Shown one piece after another: positions 45,038-54,774 of a stretch of 64,000 bases of DNA. Under the pieces are notes generated by a model, which was not told where the DNA came from, did not search any database, and worked only from the letters and a program-made list of their open reading frames with translations. This DNA is from Parvibaculum sedimenti. Its GTDB lineage: Bacteria; Pseudomonadota; Alphaproteobacteria; Parvibaculales; Parvibaculaceae. The position numbers were made by a program, and so were the translations under genes. Where the stretch lies: contig NZ_WESC01000013.1 in NCBI RefSeq assembly GCF_009184905.1, forward strand, positions 40,681-104,680, written 5' to 3'. Every line of letters begins with the position of its first letter. Positions within the stretch are counted from its first letter, which is position 1.

Positions 45038-45838
45038 TCATCCGGCCAGTTCCAGCACGCTTTCTCTTCGCGTCGCAACCGCGTGAAGCTCGCGATCCGG
45101 CGTCGAGAATTTCCGCCGAGCGACATCCCATTCGACGAGCCAGGCCGCGCCGCCCTCTGCGCCGCGGCAACGCTCCAGCGTCGCCTTCCAGCGCGGCCTG
45201 CCGACTAGCTCCATAGAGTGACCTTCGAAACGCAGGCCCGGCGAACCGGGCGCGGCGGCAATGCGCCAGCGCGTGGCGGCAGCACTGGCGCCCGCGCTCT
45301 GATACCCCGTCAGAAGCAGGGCCGGTGCGCCACCCTCTTCCGCCGCGAGCTGCAAGCGTCGCGTCGCTGTAAGGTCAAACGCGCGCGCACCCGCATCTAT
45401 CTCTCCGACGACGGCCGCGAAGGCACCGAGCCGCAGCGCCTCTTCCAGCGTCCATAGAAGTTCCACATCGCGGGGCGGCGTAACAAGGACGAGCCGCGCG
45501 GGATCGAGGCCGAAAGCCGCAAGACCTGGCCCATAAAGCCCGCCGACATCGAAAGGCGCGTGATTTCCCTCGCACCAGAGAACAGGCGCCATGGGCGAGG
45601 CTTCCGCAAAGCATGCGACCAACGCCGTCGCGAAGCCCATCGTCGCCGCCATGTCGCCATAGGTTGCGGCGGCCACCTCATGCAACGCATCGCGCCTGAG
45701 CCCCCCCATCGGCAGTGCATCTTCGATCGACGCCGCGCCCAGCGAAATCATGCGCGCGGAGCTTTCCCTCTTCGCCGTATCGAAAGAAGCGATGCGGGCG
45801 CGCAACTCGGCAATGGGCCCGGCGGCCGGTCCGGACAT
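45038..45838 (-). CDS. imuA: SOS mutagenesis protein ImuA
   Basis: 266-residue RecA-fold protein that works with ImuB and DnaE2. Conserved features include LGAASIEDALPMGGLRRDAL and HEVAA near the N-terminus, and ARLVLVTPPRDVELLWTLEE in the core. There is no canonical Walker A, as usual in ImuA. In most genomes imuA is the first gene of an imuA-imuB-dnaE2 operon; here two lipoprotein genes on the other strand separate it from imuB. It has its own SOS box 20 bp upstream. Confidence 0.88.
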   Translation of the reverse strand: MSGPAAGPIAELRARIASFDTAKRESSARMISLGAASIEDALPMGGLRRDALHEVAAATYGDMAATMGFATALVACFAEASPMAPVLWCEGNHAPFDVGGLYGPGLAAFGLDPARLVLVTPPRDVELLWTLEEALRLGAFAAVVGEIDAGARAFDLTATRRLQLAAEEGGAPALLLTGYQSAGASAAATRWRIAAAPGSPGLRFEGHSMELVGRPRWKATLERCRGAEGGAAWLVEWDVARRKFSTPDRELHAVATRRESVLELAG

Positions 45839-45857
45839 GGCAATGCCCCTTATGTTT

Positions 45858-45872
45858 GTTCTTGTTATGTTC
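45858..45872 (-). promoter_or_regulatory. SOS (LexA) box of imuA
   Basis: GTTC-TTGTTAT-GTTC, an exact direct-repeat LexA site 20 bp upstream of the imuA start codon, likely overlapping its promoter. Confidence 0.85.
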
Positions 45873-45910
45873 TATTCGCCAATCAGCATCGAGTCAACCA
45901 GCCTCCCCGC

Positions 45911-46441
45911 CTAGCGCATGTGCGATTTCAGCCGGATCGCCTCGCCATCGACGACAAAATTGCCGAAGCCATGATGATGGATCGTCTTCGGCCGCTTCTG
46001 ATCGGGATCGATCCAGGCCTTTACCACTTCGAGGATGAACATGTTGTAGCGGTTCACCTCGCGCGTATCGCTGACGCGGCATTCGAGATTGGCGAAGCAT
46101 TCCTTGATGAGCGGCGCGCCGACACTCCTCGCCTGCACCGACGTCAGGCCGAAACTCTCGAACTTGTCGATGCTGCGGCCCGACGAATTGCCAACCTCCA
46201 CCACTTTCGATGCGAGCTTGCGCGCAGGAATGGCGATCACGCATTCCTTCGTCGCCCTGAGCGCCTCGAAACTGTAATTGGCGCCGCTGACGACGCAAGC
46301 GACAAGCGGCGGCTCGAACTCGACCATCATATGCCAGGACATCGTCATCACATTGGCGCGCCCCTTGCGCGCCGTCGTGAGCATGACCACGGGTCCCGGT
46401 TCGAGTAGTTGATAGACCTTGGATAAGGGTAGATCCTTCAT
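45911..46441 (-). CDS. Flavin reductase-like FMN-binding protein
   Basis: 176 residues of the flavin reductase-like domain family: VMLTTARKGRANVMTMSWHM near the start binds FMN, followed by CVVSGANYSFEALRATKECV and a C-terminal HHHGFGNFVVDGEAIRLK. Such proteins reduce flavins or act as FMN-dependent oxidoreductases; the substrate is unknown. The ATG chosen (MKDLPLSKVYQ) avoids overlap with the methyltransferase upstream; a 15-codon extension is possible but unlike the family. Confidence 0.8.
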   Translation of the reverse strand: MKDLPLSKVYQLLEPGPVVMLTTARKGRANVMTMSWHMMVEFEPPLVACVVSGANYSFEALRATKECVIAIPARKLASKVVEVGNSSGRSIDKFESFGLTSVQARSVGAPLIKECFANLECRVSDTREVNRYNMFILEVVKAWIDPDQKRPKTIHHHGFGNFVVDGEAIRLKSHMR

Positions 46442-46464
46442 GGCAATCACCCCGAAACGAAGAC

Positions 46465-47082
46465 CTATCCCTCCGCGACGCCCCAATAGTTGAAGCCGGC
46501 GATGCGCGGCGTCGAGGGGAGATACATGGTCTGGAGATCAGCGATCCTGAAGCCGCCGCGCTCGACAAGTTCAGGAATATGCCGGTTGAGATTGCAGCCG
46601 CCGAAGAGTACGCGCCAGATCGGATTGACGCGATTCTGCCACTTCAGCACATCGGCATCGGGCGCTGCGCCATGCTCGCAGAAGACGAGCTTGCCGCCCG
46701 GCTTCAGCACGCGGCGCATGCCTTCGAGCGCCTTCACAGGATCCGGGATCGTGCAAAGGCTGAAAGTCACCAGCACCGTATCGACGCTCCTGTCGTCGAG
46801 CGGGATCATTTCACCCGGCAGCCCGACAAACTCGACCGGAAACGGCAGATCCTTCGCGCGCTCGCCCGCGAGCTTCCACGAGGCTTCGGAGGGATCGAGA
46901 CCGATCACCTTCTTCACCTTGGCGGGATCGTAATAAGGGAGATTGAGTCCCGTGCCGATGCCGATTTCCAGCACCGTCCCCTCCGCCAAAGGCACCACCT
47001 TCTTGCGCTGATAGCGGATCGGCTTCGAACCACAGGCGCAGTTGATGACGTGCGGAACGACGTGTTTCTCGTAAAAACCCAT
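46465..47082 (-). CDS. Class I SAM-dependent methyltransferase
   Basis: 205 residues. Motif I is VLEIGIGTGLNLPYY, followed by VIGLDPSEASWKLAGERAKD, DTVLVTFSLCTIPDP and LKPGGKLVFCEHG, all typical of UbiE-like methyltransferases of unassigned substrate. The N-terminus (INCACGSKPIRYQRKKVV) holds two cysteines. I chose the second ATG, which has GGGAG 8 bases upstream. It precedes the flavin reductase gene by 23 bp. Confidence 0.85.
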   Translation of the reverse strand: MGFYEKHVVPHVINCACGSKPIRYQRKKVVPLAEGTVLEIGIGTGLNLPYYDPAKVKKVIGLDPSEASWKLAGERAKDLPFPVEFVGLPGEMIPLDDRSVDTVLVTFSLCTIPDPVKALEGMRRVLKPGGKLVFCEHGAAPDADVLKWQNRVNPIWRVLFGGCNLNRHIPELVERGGFRIADLQTMYLPSTPRIAGFNYWGVAEG

Positions 47083-47131
47083 GACGCGCTCTCCCATTCT
47101 TGTTTTCAGGGATTATGAGCGCGGGCGCCGC

Positions 47132-48025
47132 TCAGCGCCACTCGGAAACGCCGAAGCGCAGGAGGCGGTTGCCATCTATAGGGCCGAGGGTGCGGCCACG
47201 CCCCTTGAGGGCAAGGGCAGCGGCCCGGAGCAGACGCTTTTCGCGGAGCAGGCTCGCGCGCTTCATGCCACCGGACAGCGCGTCCCAGATCGTCTCCGGC
47301 GCGAGCAATCCAGTATTGCCGGCGAGAGGCCGTCCCTCGACCGCGCGGGCGACCAGAGGATCGGCAATCCGCTCCTTGCAGCGCGGCATCCCCGGCACCG
47401 TCATTCCGTCCGCCATATAGGCGGCGGCGAGCGAGGCAAGCGCGGCACTTTTCGCCTGAAGAACAACGCGGTCGGCAACGCCGGATGTCGGGAAATGCGC
47501 CTGCGCGCCGGAAAGTGCCACCCCTCCCGACCGCCCCTCGCCCAGCATGCGCAGGAATTCGCCGGTCACAAGCGGCAACGAGAGGTCAGCAGGCAGAACC
47601 GCTCCACCCTCGACATGAAAGGAAAGCGCATCGCCGAGCGAGACAACGACAGTGTCACAAGATCCAGCATTCCTCATCGCCTCGGCAACTACATCACAGA
47701 CAGCGCCCGGCAGTGCGACGAGCAGCGGCGGCAGATCCGACGGCTGCGCCGTGGGAACAGCCTGCGTCATCGCACGCATCGCATCAGATGCCAGCCGTCC
47801 CGCATGACCACGCGGCAGGAGATCGAGCGAGCCTCCAGCGTTCGCGATGAGCTCTGCATCCACCATCAGCGTTGCGGCAACCTCGCGGGCGGCATCGAAT
47901 CCCGCGTCGAGCGCCGCATACGCTCCCTCGCCGGTAATGGCGAAGCGCAACAGGCCCGGCCAGAGCTCAAAGCTCTTTTCCAGATATATCTCGGTCTTGA
48001 GCATGGCCCGTTTTCGCAAGGACAC
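47132..48025 (-). CDS. Divergent UPF0280/ApbE-like protein
   Basis: About 297 residues. The middle (PPLLVALPGAVCDVVAEAMR, then VVVSLGDALSFHVEGG) and the C-terminal block GVALSGAQAHFPTSGVADRV, followed by AKSAALASLAAAYMADG, follow the pattern of UPF0280/ApbE-related proteins, where the equivalent block reads about GVATSG...SLGIADAVTVLA...AAxADAAAT. Substrate and activity are unknown. The start is unclear: GTG at 48025 sits directly on GGGGAGG, while a TTG two codons later has better spacing, and an ATG seven codons later lacks an RBS. Confidence 0.5.
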   Translation of the reverse strand: MSLRKRAMLKTEIYLEKSFELWPGLLRFAITGEGAYAALDAGFDAAREVAATLMVDAELIANAGGSLDLLPRGHAGRLASDAMRAMTQAVPTAQPSDLPPLLVALPGAVCDVVAEAMRNAGSCDTVVVSLGDALSFHVEGGAVLPADLSLPLVTGEFLRMLGEGRSGGVALSGAQAHFPTSGVADRVVLQAKSAALASLAAAYMADGMTVPGMPRCKERIADPLVARAVEGRPLAGNTGLLAPETIWDALSGGMKRASLLREKRLLRAAALALKGRGRTLGPIDGNRLLRFGVSEWR

Positions 48026-48050
48026 CTCCCCCTGTCCAGAAGCGAAGGCG

Positions 48051-48440
48051 TCACTCGACGACGTTCACCGGCTGATCTGTCTGCAAAACGGACTGCTGGC
48101 GGAAGCGCTTCACATAAGTCTGCCGGATTTCGGCAATCGCCTTGGCGGTCGCGGCGGTTTCCGGATGGACGATGATAACGATCCGCGACGGCTCGGACAT
48201 GACCTTCGCCGACTGTCCCTTGGGATCGCGCCACTGCCCCGTGCCGCTCAGGACAGTGAGCCCATCGGGAAAGCGCGGCGTCACTGTCTCGGCGAGAAAG
48301 CGCATCCATTGCCGCTCACCGACGCGGCCGCCGCCGGGTATCCCCAATCCGAAATAGAGCTTGGTCTCGATCGCGGCGGAACCGGCAAAGGCGGGGCCGG
48401 CAAGAACGAGCAGAAAAAAGATGACAACGAACCGCTGCAT
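48051..48440 (-). CDS. DUF3574 secreted protein
   Basis: 129 residues: signal peptide (FVVIFFLLVLAGPAFA), then the DUF3574 domain with ETKLYFGLGIPGGGRVGERQ, WMRFLAETVTPRFPDGLTVL and an ending rich in AIAEIRQTYVKRFRQQSVL. Function unknown. It follows the small membrane protein gene by 6 bp. Confidence 0.8.
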   Translation of the reverse strand: MQRFVVIFFLLVLAGPAFAGSAAIETKLYFGLGIPGGGRVGERQWMRFLAETVTPRFPDGLTVLSGTGQWRDPKGQSAKVMSEPSRIVIIVHPETAATAKAIAEIRQTYVKRFRQQSVLQTDQPVNVVE

Positions 48441-48446
48441 GCGAAT

Positions 48447-48653
48447 TCATCCCTGCCCCTGCTCGACCTTTTTCTTGAACCAGGCGATCGCAAAGGCGGC
48501 GCCCGGCCAGAGATAACTGACGCCCATGAGCGGCCGAAAGATGTGCGACGGGATGTCGAACTTGAGGACGAAGGACGTCATCACAATCACAAGCGAGACG
48601 ATGCTGATTGCGAAGGCGAGATAGCTGAGGCGGAGCGCGGTTTGGTAGGTCAT
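48447..48653 (-). CDS. Small two-span membrane protein
   Basis: 68 residues with two hydrophobic stretches (YLAFAISIVSLVIVMTSFVL; YLWPGAAFAIAWF) and a charged tail KKKVEQGQG. I do not recognise the family. It is probably cotranscribed with the DUF3574 gene downstream. Confidence 0.6.
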   Translation of the reverse strand: MTYQTALRLSYLAFAISIVSLVIVMTSFVLKFDIPSHIFRPLMGVSYLWPGAAFAIAWFKKKVEQGQG

Positions 48654-48709
48654 AATGAAATTATGCCATGCCTCGGCGCACTCCGCATCATTTGCGATCC
48701 GTCAAAACA

Positions 48710-49768
<1,059 letters not shown>

Positions 49769-49998
49769 TTAACAACAATTATATTGTGTTATATTTTATA
49801 TTTCACACCAAGAGCGGCTTATATAGGTCTCCGCGGCGGCCACGCCAAGCAAAAACTGCAACGCCAAGCCCACTGCCGGCGCCGTATGGTTTTTCATGAA
49901 ATTCCAAAAATTTCACGGGTGACAAGCCGCCCTCACGAACTATGTTGCACCGCATCGCAGGTGTGAGGATAAAGCGCGACGCGGGCGCGGAGAGCAAC

Positions 49999-50361
49999 AT
50001 GGTCAAGTGTCACACGATGGCGGAAGTTCGGCGCGAGATCGACCGGATCGACCGGGATCTGGCTAAGCTTCTGGCTGAACGGCAGGGCTATATCGAGCAG
50101 GCCGGGCAGATCAAGGGCGAGCGCAGCGCGGTCCGCGACGAGGCCCGCATCGAGGACGTCGTCCAGAAGGCGCTCGCCGCCGCGACACAGCACGGCCTCT
50201 CCCCCGCGATTGCCGAGCCGGTGTGGCGGCTCCTCATCGAGAAGTCGATCGAGCACGAGTTCACGGTCTTCGATGCGAAGACGCAAAAGAGCGCTGGCTT
50301 CGATGCGAAGACGCAAAAGAGTGCTGGCTTCGACGCGAAGACGCGCGAAGCCGGCAAATAA
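49999..50361 (+). CDS. Chorismate mutase (AroQ type) with repeated C-terminus
   Basis: 120 residues. The AroQ-alpha pattern is clear: AEVRREIDRIDRDLAKLLAE, then QAGQIKGERSAVRDEARIED and a C-terminal helix ending in WRLLIEKSIEHEF. It converts chorismate to prephenate. After residue 90 there is a tail made of FDAKTQKSAG repeated twice plus a diverged third copy, encoded by a 30-bp direct repeat. GGAGAG lies 6 bases before the chosen ATG; the upstream ORF extension has no family similarity. Confidence 0.9.
   Translation: MVKCHTMAEVRREIDRIDRDLAKLLAERQGYIEQAGQIKGERSAVRDEARIEDVVQKALAAATQHGLSPAIAEPVWRLLIEKSIEHEFTVFDAKTQKSAGFDAKTQKSAGFDAKTREAGK
50269..50355 (+). repeat. 30-bp tandem repeat in the chorismate mutase gene
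   Basis: Two nearly identical 30-bp units (one difference) and a shorter diverged third, in frame, encoding the repeated tail. The pattern suggests recent slippage or unequal exchange. Confidence 0.9.
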
Positions 50362-50382
50362 CAAAAAAGCGAAAAAAGCCCG

Positions 50383-50969
<587 letters not shown>

Positions 50970-52526
50970 ATGCCCTCGCCCGCCGCCCCGCTGAACATCC
51001 TCTTCATCACGGCCGACCAGTGGCGCGGCGAATGCCTGTCGACGCTCGGCCACCCGACGGTGAAGACACCGAACCTCGACGCGCTGGCGGCCGAAGGCGT
51101 CCTCTTCAACCGGCACTATGCGAACGCCGTTCCCTGCGGCCCCTCGCGCGCGTCGCTGCACACGGGCATGTACCTCCAGAACCACCGCTCCGGCACCAAC
51201 GGCACGCCGCTCGACGCCCGCCACACCAACTGGGCGAAGGAAGTTGCCCGCGCCGGCTACGATCCCGTCCTCTTCGGCTATACCGACACGAGCCAGGACC
51301 CGCGCGAGGAAGACCCGGAAAGTCCGTGGCTGCGAACCTATGAGGGCCCCCTCCCCGGCATCCGCCCGGTCTGCATGATGGGCACATGGCCGACGCCGTG
51401 GACGGACGATCTGGCGGCCAAGGGCTTCGAGGTGCCGGAAGACATCCGCCTCGCTTACGGCAAGCGCGAACCCGGCCCGGATTATGAGGACGGCGCGGCG
51501 ACGCCGAAACCTCTCGTCTATCCGGCGGAGGAAGACGACACGGCCTTCCTCGTCAACCGGCTGATGGACTACATGGGCAGCACCACGAAGCCATTCGTCG
51601 CGCATCTCTCGCTCTTGCGCCCGCACCCGCCCTTCGTCGCGCCGGAACCCTGGAACGAGATGTACGACCCGGAGGACGTCCCGGGCTTTACCCGCGCCGC
51701 GACGCCCGACGAGGAAGGCGCGCAGCACCCCTGGCTCGCGCATCAGCTTTCGCGCCGCCTCTTCCGCGCCTCGTCGAACGAGAAGAAGCTCCGCCGCATG
51801 AAGGCGGTCTATTACGGCCTCATGTCCCGCGTCGATGCGGAGATCGGCCGCCTCGTCGCCTTCCTGAAGGAAAGTGGCTTGTGGGACCGCACGCTGATCG
51901 TCTTCACCTCGGATCATGGCGAGCAGATGGGCGACCACTGGCTCCTCGGCAAATGCGGCTATTTCGATGCGTCCTACCGCATCCCGCTCATCATCCGCGA
52001 CCCGCGCGAAAAGGCCAACGTGACGCGCGGAAACATCGTCACGCGCTTCAGCGAGAATGTGGACATCATGCCCACCATGCTCGACGCGCTCGGCCTCGAA
52101 ACGCCGGTGCAATGCGACGGCAAACCGCTGACGCCTTTCCTCGAAGGCCGCGAGGGATATGAGATGGGCGCCTCCGCGCCCGGGAAGTGGCGCGACGCCG
52201 CCCATTGGGAATTCGACTTCCGCGACCCTGCCGACGACGCGGCGGAACGTGCGCTCGACCTCACGCTTCATCAGTGCACGATGAACATCATCCGCGACGA
52301 GAAGTTCAAATATGTCCACTTCACGTCCCTGCCGCCGCTCCTCTTCGACCTCGAAAAGGACCCGCAGGAATTCGTGAACCGCGCGAACGATCCCGCCTAT
52401 CTCCCCGTGGTGCTGCACTACGCCCAGAAGATGCTTTCATGGCGCATGAACCATGACGAACAGACGCTGACGCATATTTCAATAACGGATGAAGGGCCCG
52501 TAGTGAGGGCGGCGGATAGGTGGTGA
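50970..52526 (+). CDS. Phosphonate monoester hydrolase/sulfatase family enzyme
   Basis: 518 residues of the alkaline phosphatase superfamily. The formylglycine motif C56-G-P-S-R60 is present, with metal-binding ADQWRG at the N-terminus and FTSDHGEQMGDHWLLGKCG toward the C-terminus. The segments TNGTPLDARHTNWAKEVARA and DPVLFGYTDTSQDPR place it nearer to phosphonate monoester hydrolases than to arylsulfatases. Cys56 must be converted to formylglycine, by an enzyme not in this window. The natural substrate is unknown. No transporter genes adjoin it. Confidence 0.85.
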   Translation: MPSPAAPLNILFITADQWRGECLSTLGHPTVKTPNLDALAAEGVLFNRHYANAVPCGPSRASLHTGMYLQNHRSGTNGTPLDARHTNWAKEVARAGYDPVLFGYTDTSQDPREEDPESPWLRTYEGPLPGIRPVCMMGTWPTPWTDDLAAKGFEVPEDIRLAYGKREPGPDYEDGAATPKPLVYPAEEDDTAFLVNRLMDYMGSTTKPFVAHLSLLRPHPPFVAPEPWNEMYDPEDVPGFTRAATPDEEGAQHPWLAHQLSRRLFRASSNEKKLRRMKAVYYGLMSRVDAEIGRLVAFLKESGLWDRTLIVFTSDHGEQMGDHWLLGKCGYFDASYRIPLIIRDPREKANVTRGNIVTRFSENVDIMPTMLDALGLETPVQCDGKPLTPFLEGREGYEMGASAPGKWRDAAHWEFDFRDPADDAAERALDLTLHQCTMNIIRDEKFKYVHFTSLPPLLFDLEKDPQEFVNRANDPAYLPVVLHYAQKMLSWRMNHDEQTLTHISITDEGPVVRAADRW

Positions 52527-52595
52527 GGAACTCATCCTCCCTTTAAGGCATGGATGGCCCGCATAAAGCGGACCATGACGGACAGAATCAATAAT

Positions 52596-52631
52596 CGTCA
52601 TGGCCCGGCTTGTCCGGGCCATCCACGTCTT
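52596..52631 (+). repeat. REP-like palindrome, left copy flanking GIY-YIG gene
   Basis: 36 bp with core CATGGCCCGGCTTGTCCGGG followed by CCATCC. It is the perfect reverse complement of the copy at 52935-52970. The reading frame of the GIY-YIG gene extends into it but an internal ATG is a better start. Confidence 0.9.
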
Positions 52632-52644
52632 AGATGATAAGCAT

Positions 52645-52935
52645 ATGAAGGGCGGTTGGGTTTACATCATGACGAATGGGCCGGATGGCACGCTTTATGT
52701 TGGCGTGACGTCCGATATCGTACGGCGCGCGTGGGAGCACCGCGAGGGCATCTTCGAGGGGTTCACGAAGCGATACGGATTGAAGCGTCTCATTTATATG
52801 GAACGGCACGACGACATAGAGAGCGCCATTCAGCGGGAGAGCCGGCTCAAAAAATGGCCGCGCGCCTGGAAGGTGCGGCTCATTCACGGAGTCAATCCCG
52901 ACTGGGATGATCTTTACGAGACGCTGCAGGGGTGA
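52645..52935 (+). CDS. Small GIY-YIG endonuclease
   Basis: 96 residues. The GIY-YIG motif appears as VYIMTNGPDGTLYVG, followed by the conserved Arg/His segment SDIVRRAWEHREG, FTKRYGLKRLIYMERHDDIE and Glu in QRESRLKKWPRAWK. This is the compact, stand-alone family common in alphaproteobacteria, without a DNA-binding domain. The ATG chosen (MKGGWVYIM) lies after the left repeat. The gene is exactly flanked by 36-bp inverted repeats, and its stop codon shares its last base with the right repeat. Biological role unknown. Confidence 0.88.
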   Translation: MKGGWVYIMTNGPDGTLYVGVTSDIVRRAWEHREGIFEGFTKRYGLKRLIYMERHDDIESAIQRESRLKKWPRAWKVRLIHGVNPDWDDLYETLQG

Positions 52936-52970
52936 AGACGTGGATGGCCCGGACAAGCCGGGCCATGACG
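52935..52970 (-). repeat. REP-like palindrome, right copy flanking GIY-YIG gene
   Basis: Identical over all 36 bases to the reverse complement of the left copy (52596-52631). Internally palindromic around GGCCCGGACAAGCCGGGCC. Confidence 0.9.
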
Positions 52971-53067
52971 GTTTGGCGAGATGATGTTTTCCGCGCACTA
53001 GCGCACTCCCCGCCAACCGTGCATCATCCGGGGACGGATAGGATTTCGATAGACTGTGCGGGGGCGC

Positions 53068-54102
53068 ATGAGCGAGGGGTTGGTTTGGGGAATTATCTTT
53101 GCTTTGTCGACGCTTGGCGGGATCGGGGGGATGATCCTGCTGCATCGCTCCGCGCTCAACGAGGCACTGACGCGAGCCAACCGAGACAAGGTCGATGAGA
53201 TCGAACGGCTGAAGGACGTCGCCAACAAGGCGTCCGAGGCTGCGACGGCGGAACTTCAGGCGGCGGCAACTCGGCTTGCCGCGGCGAATAAAGCCACAGG
53301 TGCGATGCGAACGGCGCTGGAAGATCAGATTCAGGCGCTTGAAGGAAACGTGAAGTCGCTTGAGAGCGAGGTTCGGGCGACGCATGACAATTTGAGCGCG
53401 AAGGAAGGCGAGCTTCGGCCTTATCTTGCCAAGGAGCGAGGCTTACGCGACAGGCTCGATGCAATGAAGGCAACCTGGCTCGATGCGGCGGCGAGCGAGC
53501 AGGCTTGTCACCAGTTGCTGTAGCGCAATCTTTGGGTGCTCTACCCCGATTACGTGGTGGAAGAGCAATTCCTTTCGAACCGTGGGGTGCTCAGCGCCTT
53601 CGAAAACCATTTCGGCCAGAACCGCGAGAACTGGGTCAGCGTCGAAAACGCGGACCAGCCTTGGCGGATGCGCGTGGGTGGCACGTCGCGGCCTGACCTC
53701 TGTGGACCGGCCATATCGACTGCAAGCTTCGACAAGCCGGACGACGTCTATCTCATCATCGAGTTGAAGCGTCCAAACGTGACGATCTGCTGGGATCATA
53801 TTGAGCAGGCACATGCCTATGCGTTGAGCCTGATGCTGAATGTCGGCGGGGACCTGCGGAACAGGCGGATCGACTGTCTGGTCATTGGCGGCTCGCTCAG
53901 CGACGACGTCAACGACGCACATTTGCGCTGGGGCAAGGAGGCGCATCATGCGATCCGCATCTTCCCAATGACCTATGCGCAGCTCCACGATCGCGCCTGC
54001 CGGATCGCGGCGCCTTTCCTCGACGGCGTATTCGCGGATGCGGAGACTGCCGTTCCGCCTATAGCGCAGTTGGAGGCGGCTGCCGAGGTGGCTGCGGCTT
54101 GA
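53068..54102 (+). pseudogene. Coiled-coil/nuclease-domain gene interrupted by one amber codon
   Basis: A single reading frame of 345 codons is broken only by TAG at codon 152 (53521-53523). Before it: one N-terminal membrane helix (GLVWGIIFALSTLGGIGGMI) and a coiled coil (about 30-125). After it: RNLWVLYPDYVVEEQFLSNR and a PD-(D/E)xK-like core with RPDLCG (Asp210) and VYLIIELKRP (Glu232, Lys234). The sequence HQLL-stop-RNLWVL reads naturally with Gln (CAG) at the stop, so one C-to-T change explains it. The two halves remain intact, which suggests a recent mutation, a sequencing error or readthrough. The nuclease half resembles Shedu/DUF4263-type domains by pattern. Confidence 0.7.
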
Positions 54103-54117
54103 AGGTCTGGGGTAACG

Positions 54118-54152
54118 AAGACGTGGATGGCCCCGACAAACGGGCAATGACG
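54118..54152 (-). repeat. Diverged REP-like palindrome
   Basis: Starts AAGACGTGGATGGCCC like the right copy at 52935, then diverges (CGACAAACGGGCAATGACGG). It sits between the broken nuclease gene and the next membrane-protein gene. Confidence 0.7.
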
Positions 54153-54160
54153 GGAGACAC

Positions 54161-54565
54161 ATGAACGTGAAGTGGCAGATGAGCAAGCCCCTACGCTATA
54201 TACTCGCAGCCCTTATCTGCGGGCTCTTTCTCTTTCGAGCCTATTATCTCGAAGGACTCGAGGCCTTCGTTATCCTGCTTGCCATCTTCGGTGCATTCGG
54301 CATCTGGACCGCCTACAGAGCCTATCGCGGGATTCAGCCCCAGGAATTCCCGAGTTTCAGCCGTGCCGAAAAAATTAGAATCTGGGGCGTCGGCGCGCCG
54401 GCCTTGATTCTCTGGCTGGTCGTGCATTCGGTCCCGACCTGGAGGACGCCTCTGATCGATTTCCCCACCGCGGTCCTGCTGCTGGCAGCTGTTTTCTATT
54501 TGCGGCCACTGCGACGAAAGCTGCAAGACGCGATGAAGCCCCAGCCAAAGCAAGACGACGACTAG
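54161..54565 (+). CDS. Small membrane protein, unknown
   Basis: 134 residues with three to four hydrophobic stretches (YILAALICGLFLFRAYYL, FVILLAIFGAFGIWTAYRAY, IWGVGAPALILWLVVHSV, AVLLLAAVFYL) and a charged tail. I do not recognise the family. It lies between two REP-like elements. The start MNVKWQM or MSKPLRYI seven codons on are both possible. Confidence 0.6.
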   Translation: MNVKWQMSKPLRYILAALICGLFLFRAYYLEGLEAFVILLAIFGAFGIWTAYRAYRGIQPQEFPSFSRAEKIRIWGVGAPALILWLVVHSVPTWRTPLIDFPTAVLLLAAVFYLRPLRRKLQDAMKPQPKQDDD

Positions 54566-54620
54566 AACAAGTCACTCTGGCGCAAGACAGGGAAGAGAGC
54601 CCCGGCATTCACCGGCGCAG

Positions 54621-54653
54621 TCATGGATGGCCCGGACGAGCCGGGCCATGACG
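54621..54653 (-). repeat. REP-like palindrome
   Basis: ATGGCCCGGACGAGCCGGGC core, one substitution from the copies around the GIY-YIG gene, in the orientation of the right copy. Confidence 0.85.
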
Positions 54654-54774
54654 AAAAAGTAATGATTGGAGCTGCACCGCTCCTTCCGGCAGCTTCGTCT
54701 CTAACAAAATGGGCCGGAAGACAAATCCTGCCGCCGTGGTAGTCTCCCGGCAAATAGCCTTCCAGGAGTGAGAA

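Noticed and set aside
52596..54653. Palindromic repeats as a possible CRISPR array
   Set aside because: Copies are few, in both orientations and separated by whole genes; no regular spacer length and no cas genes.
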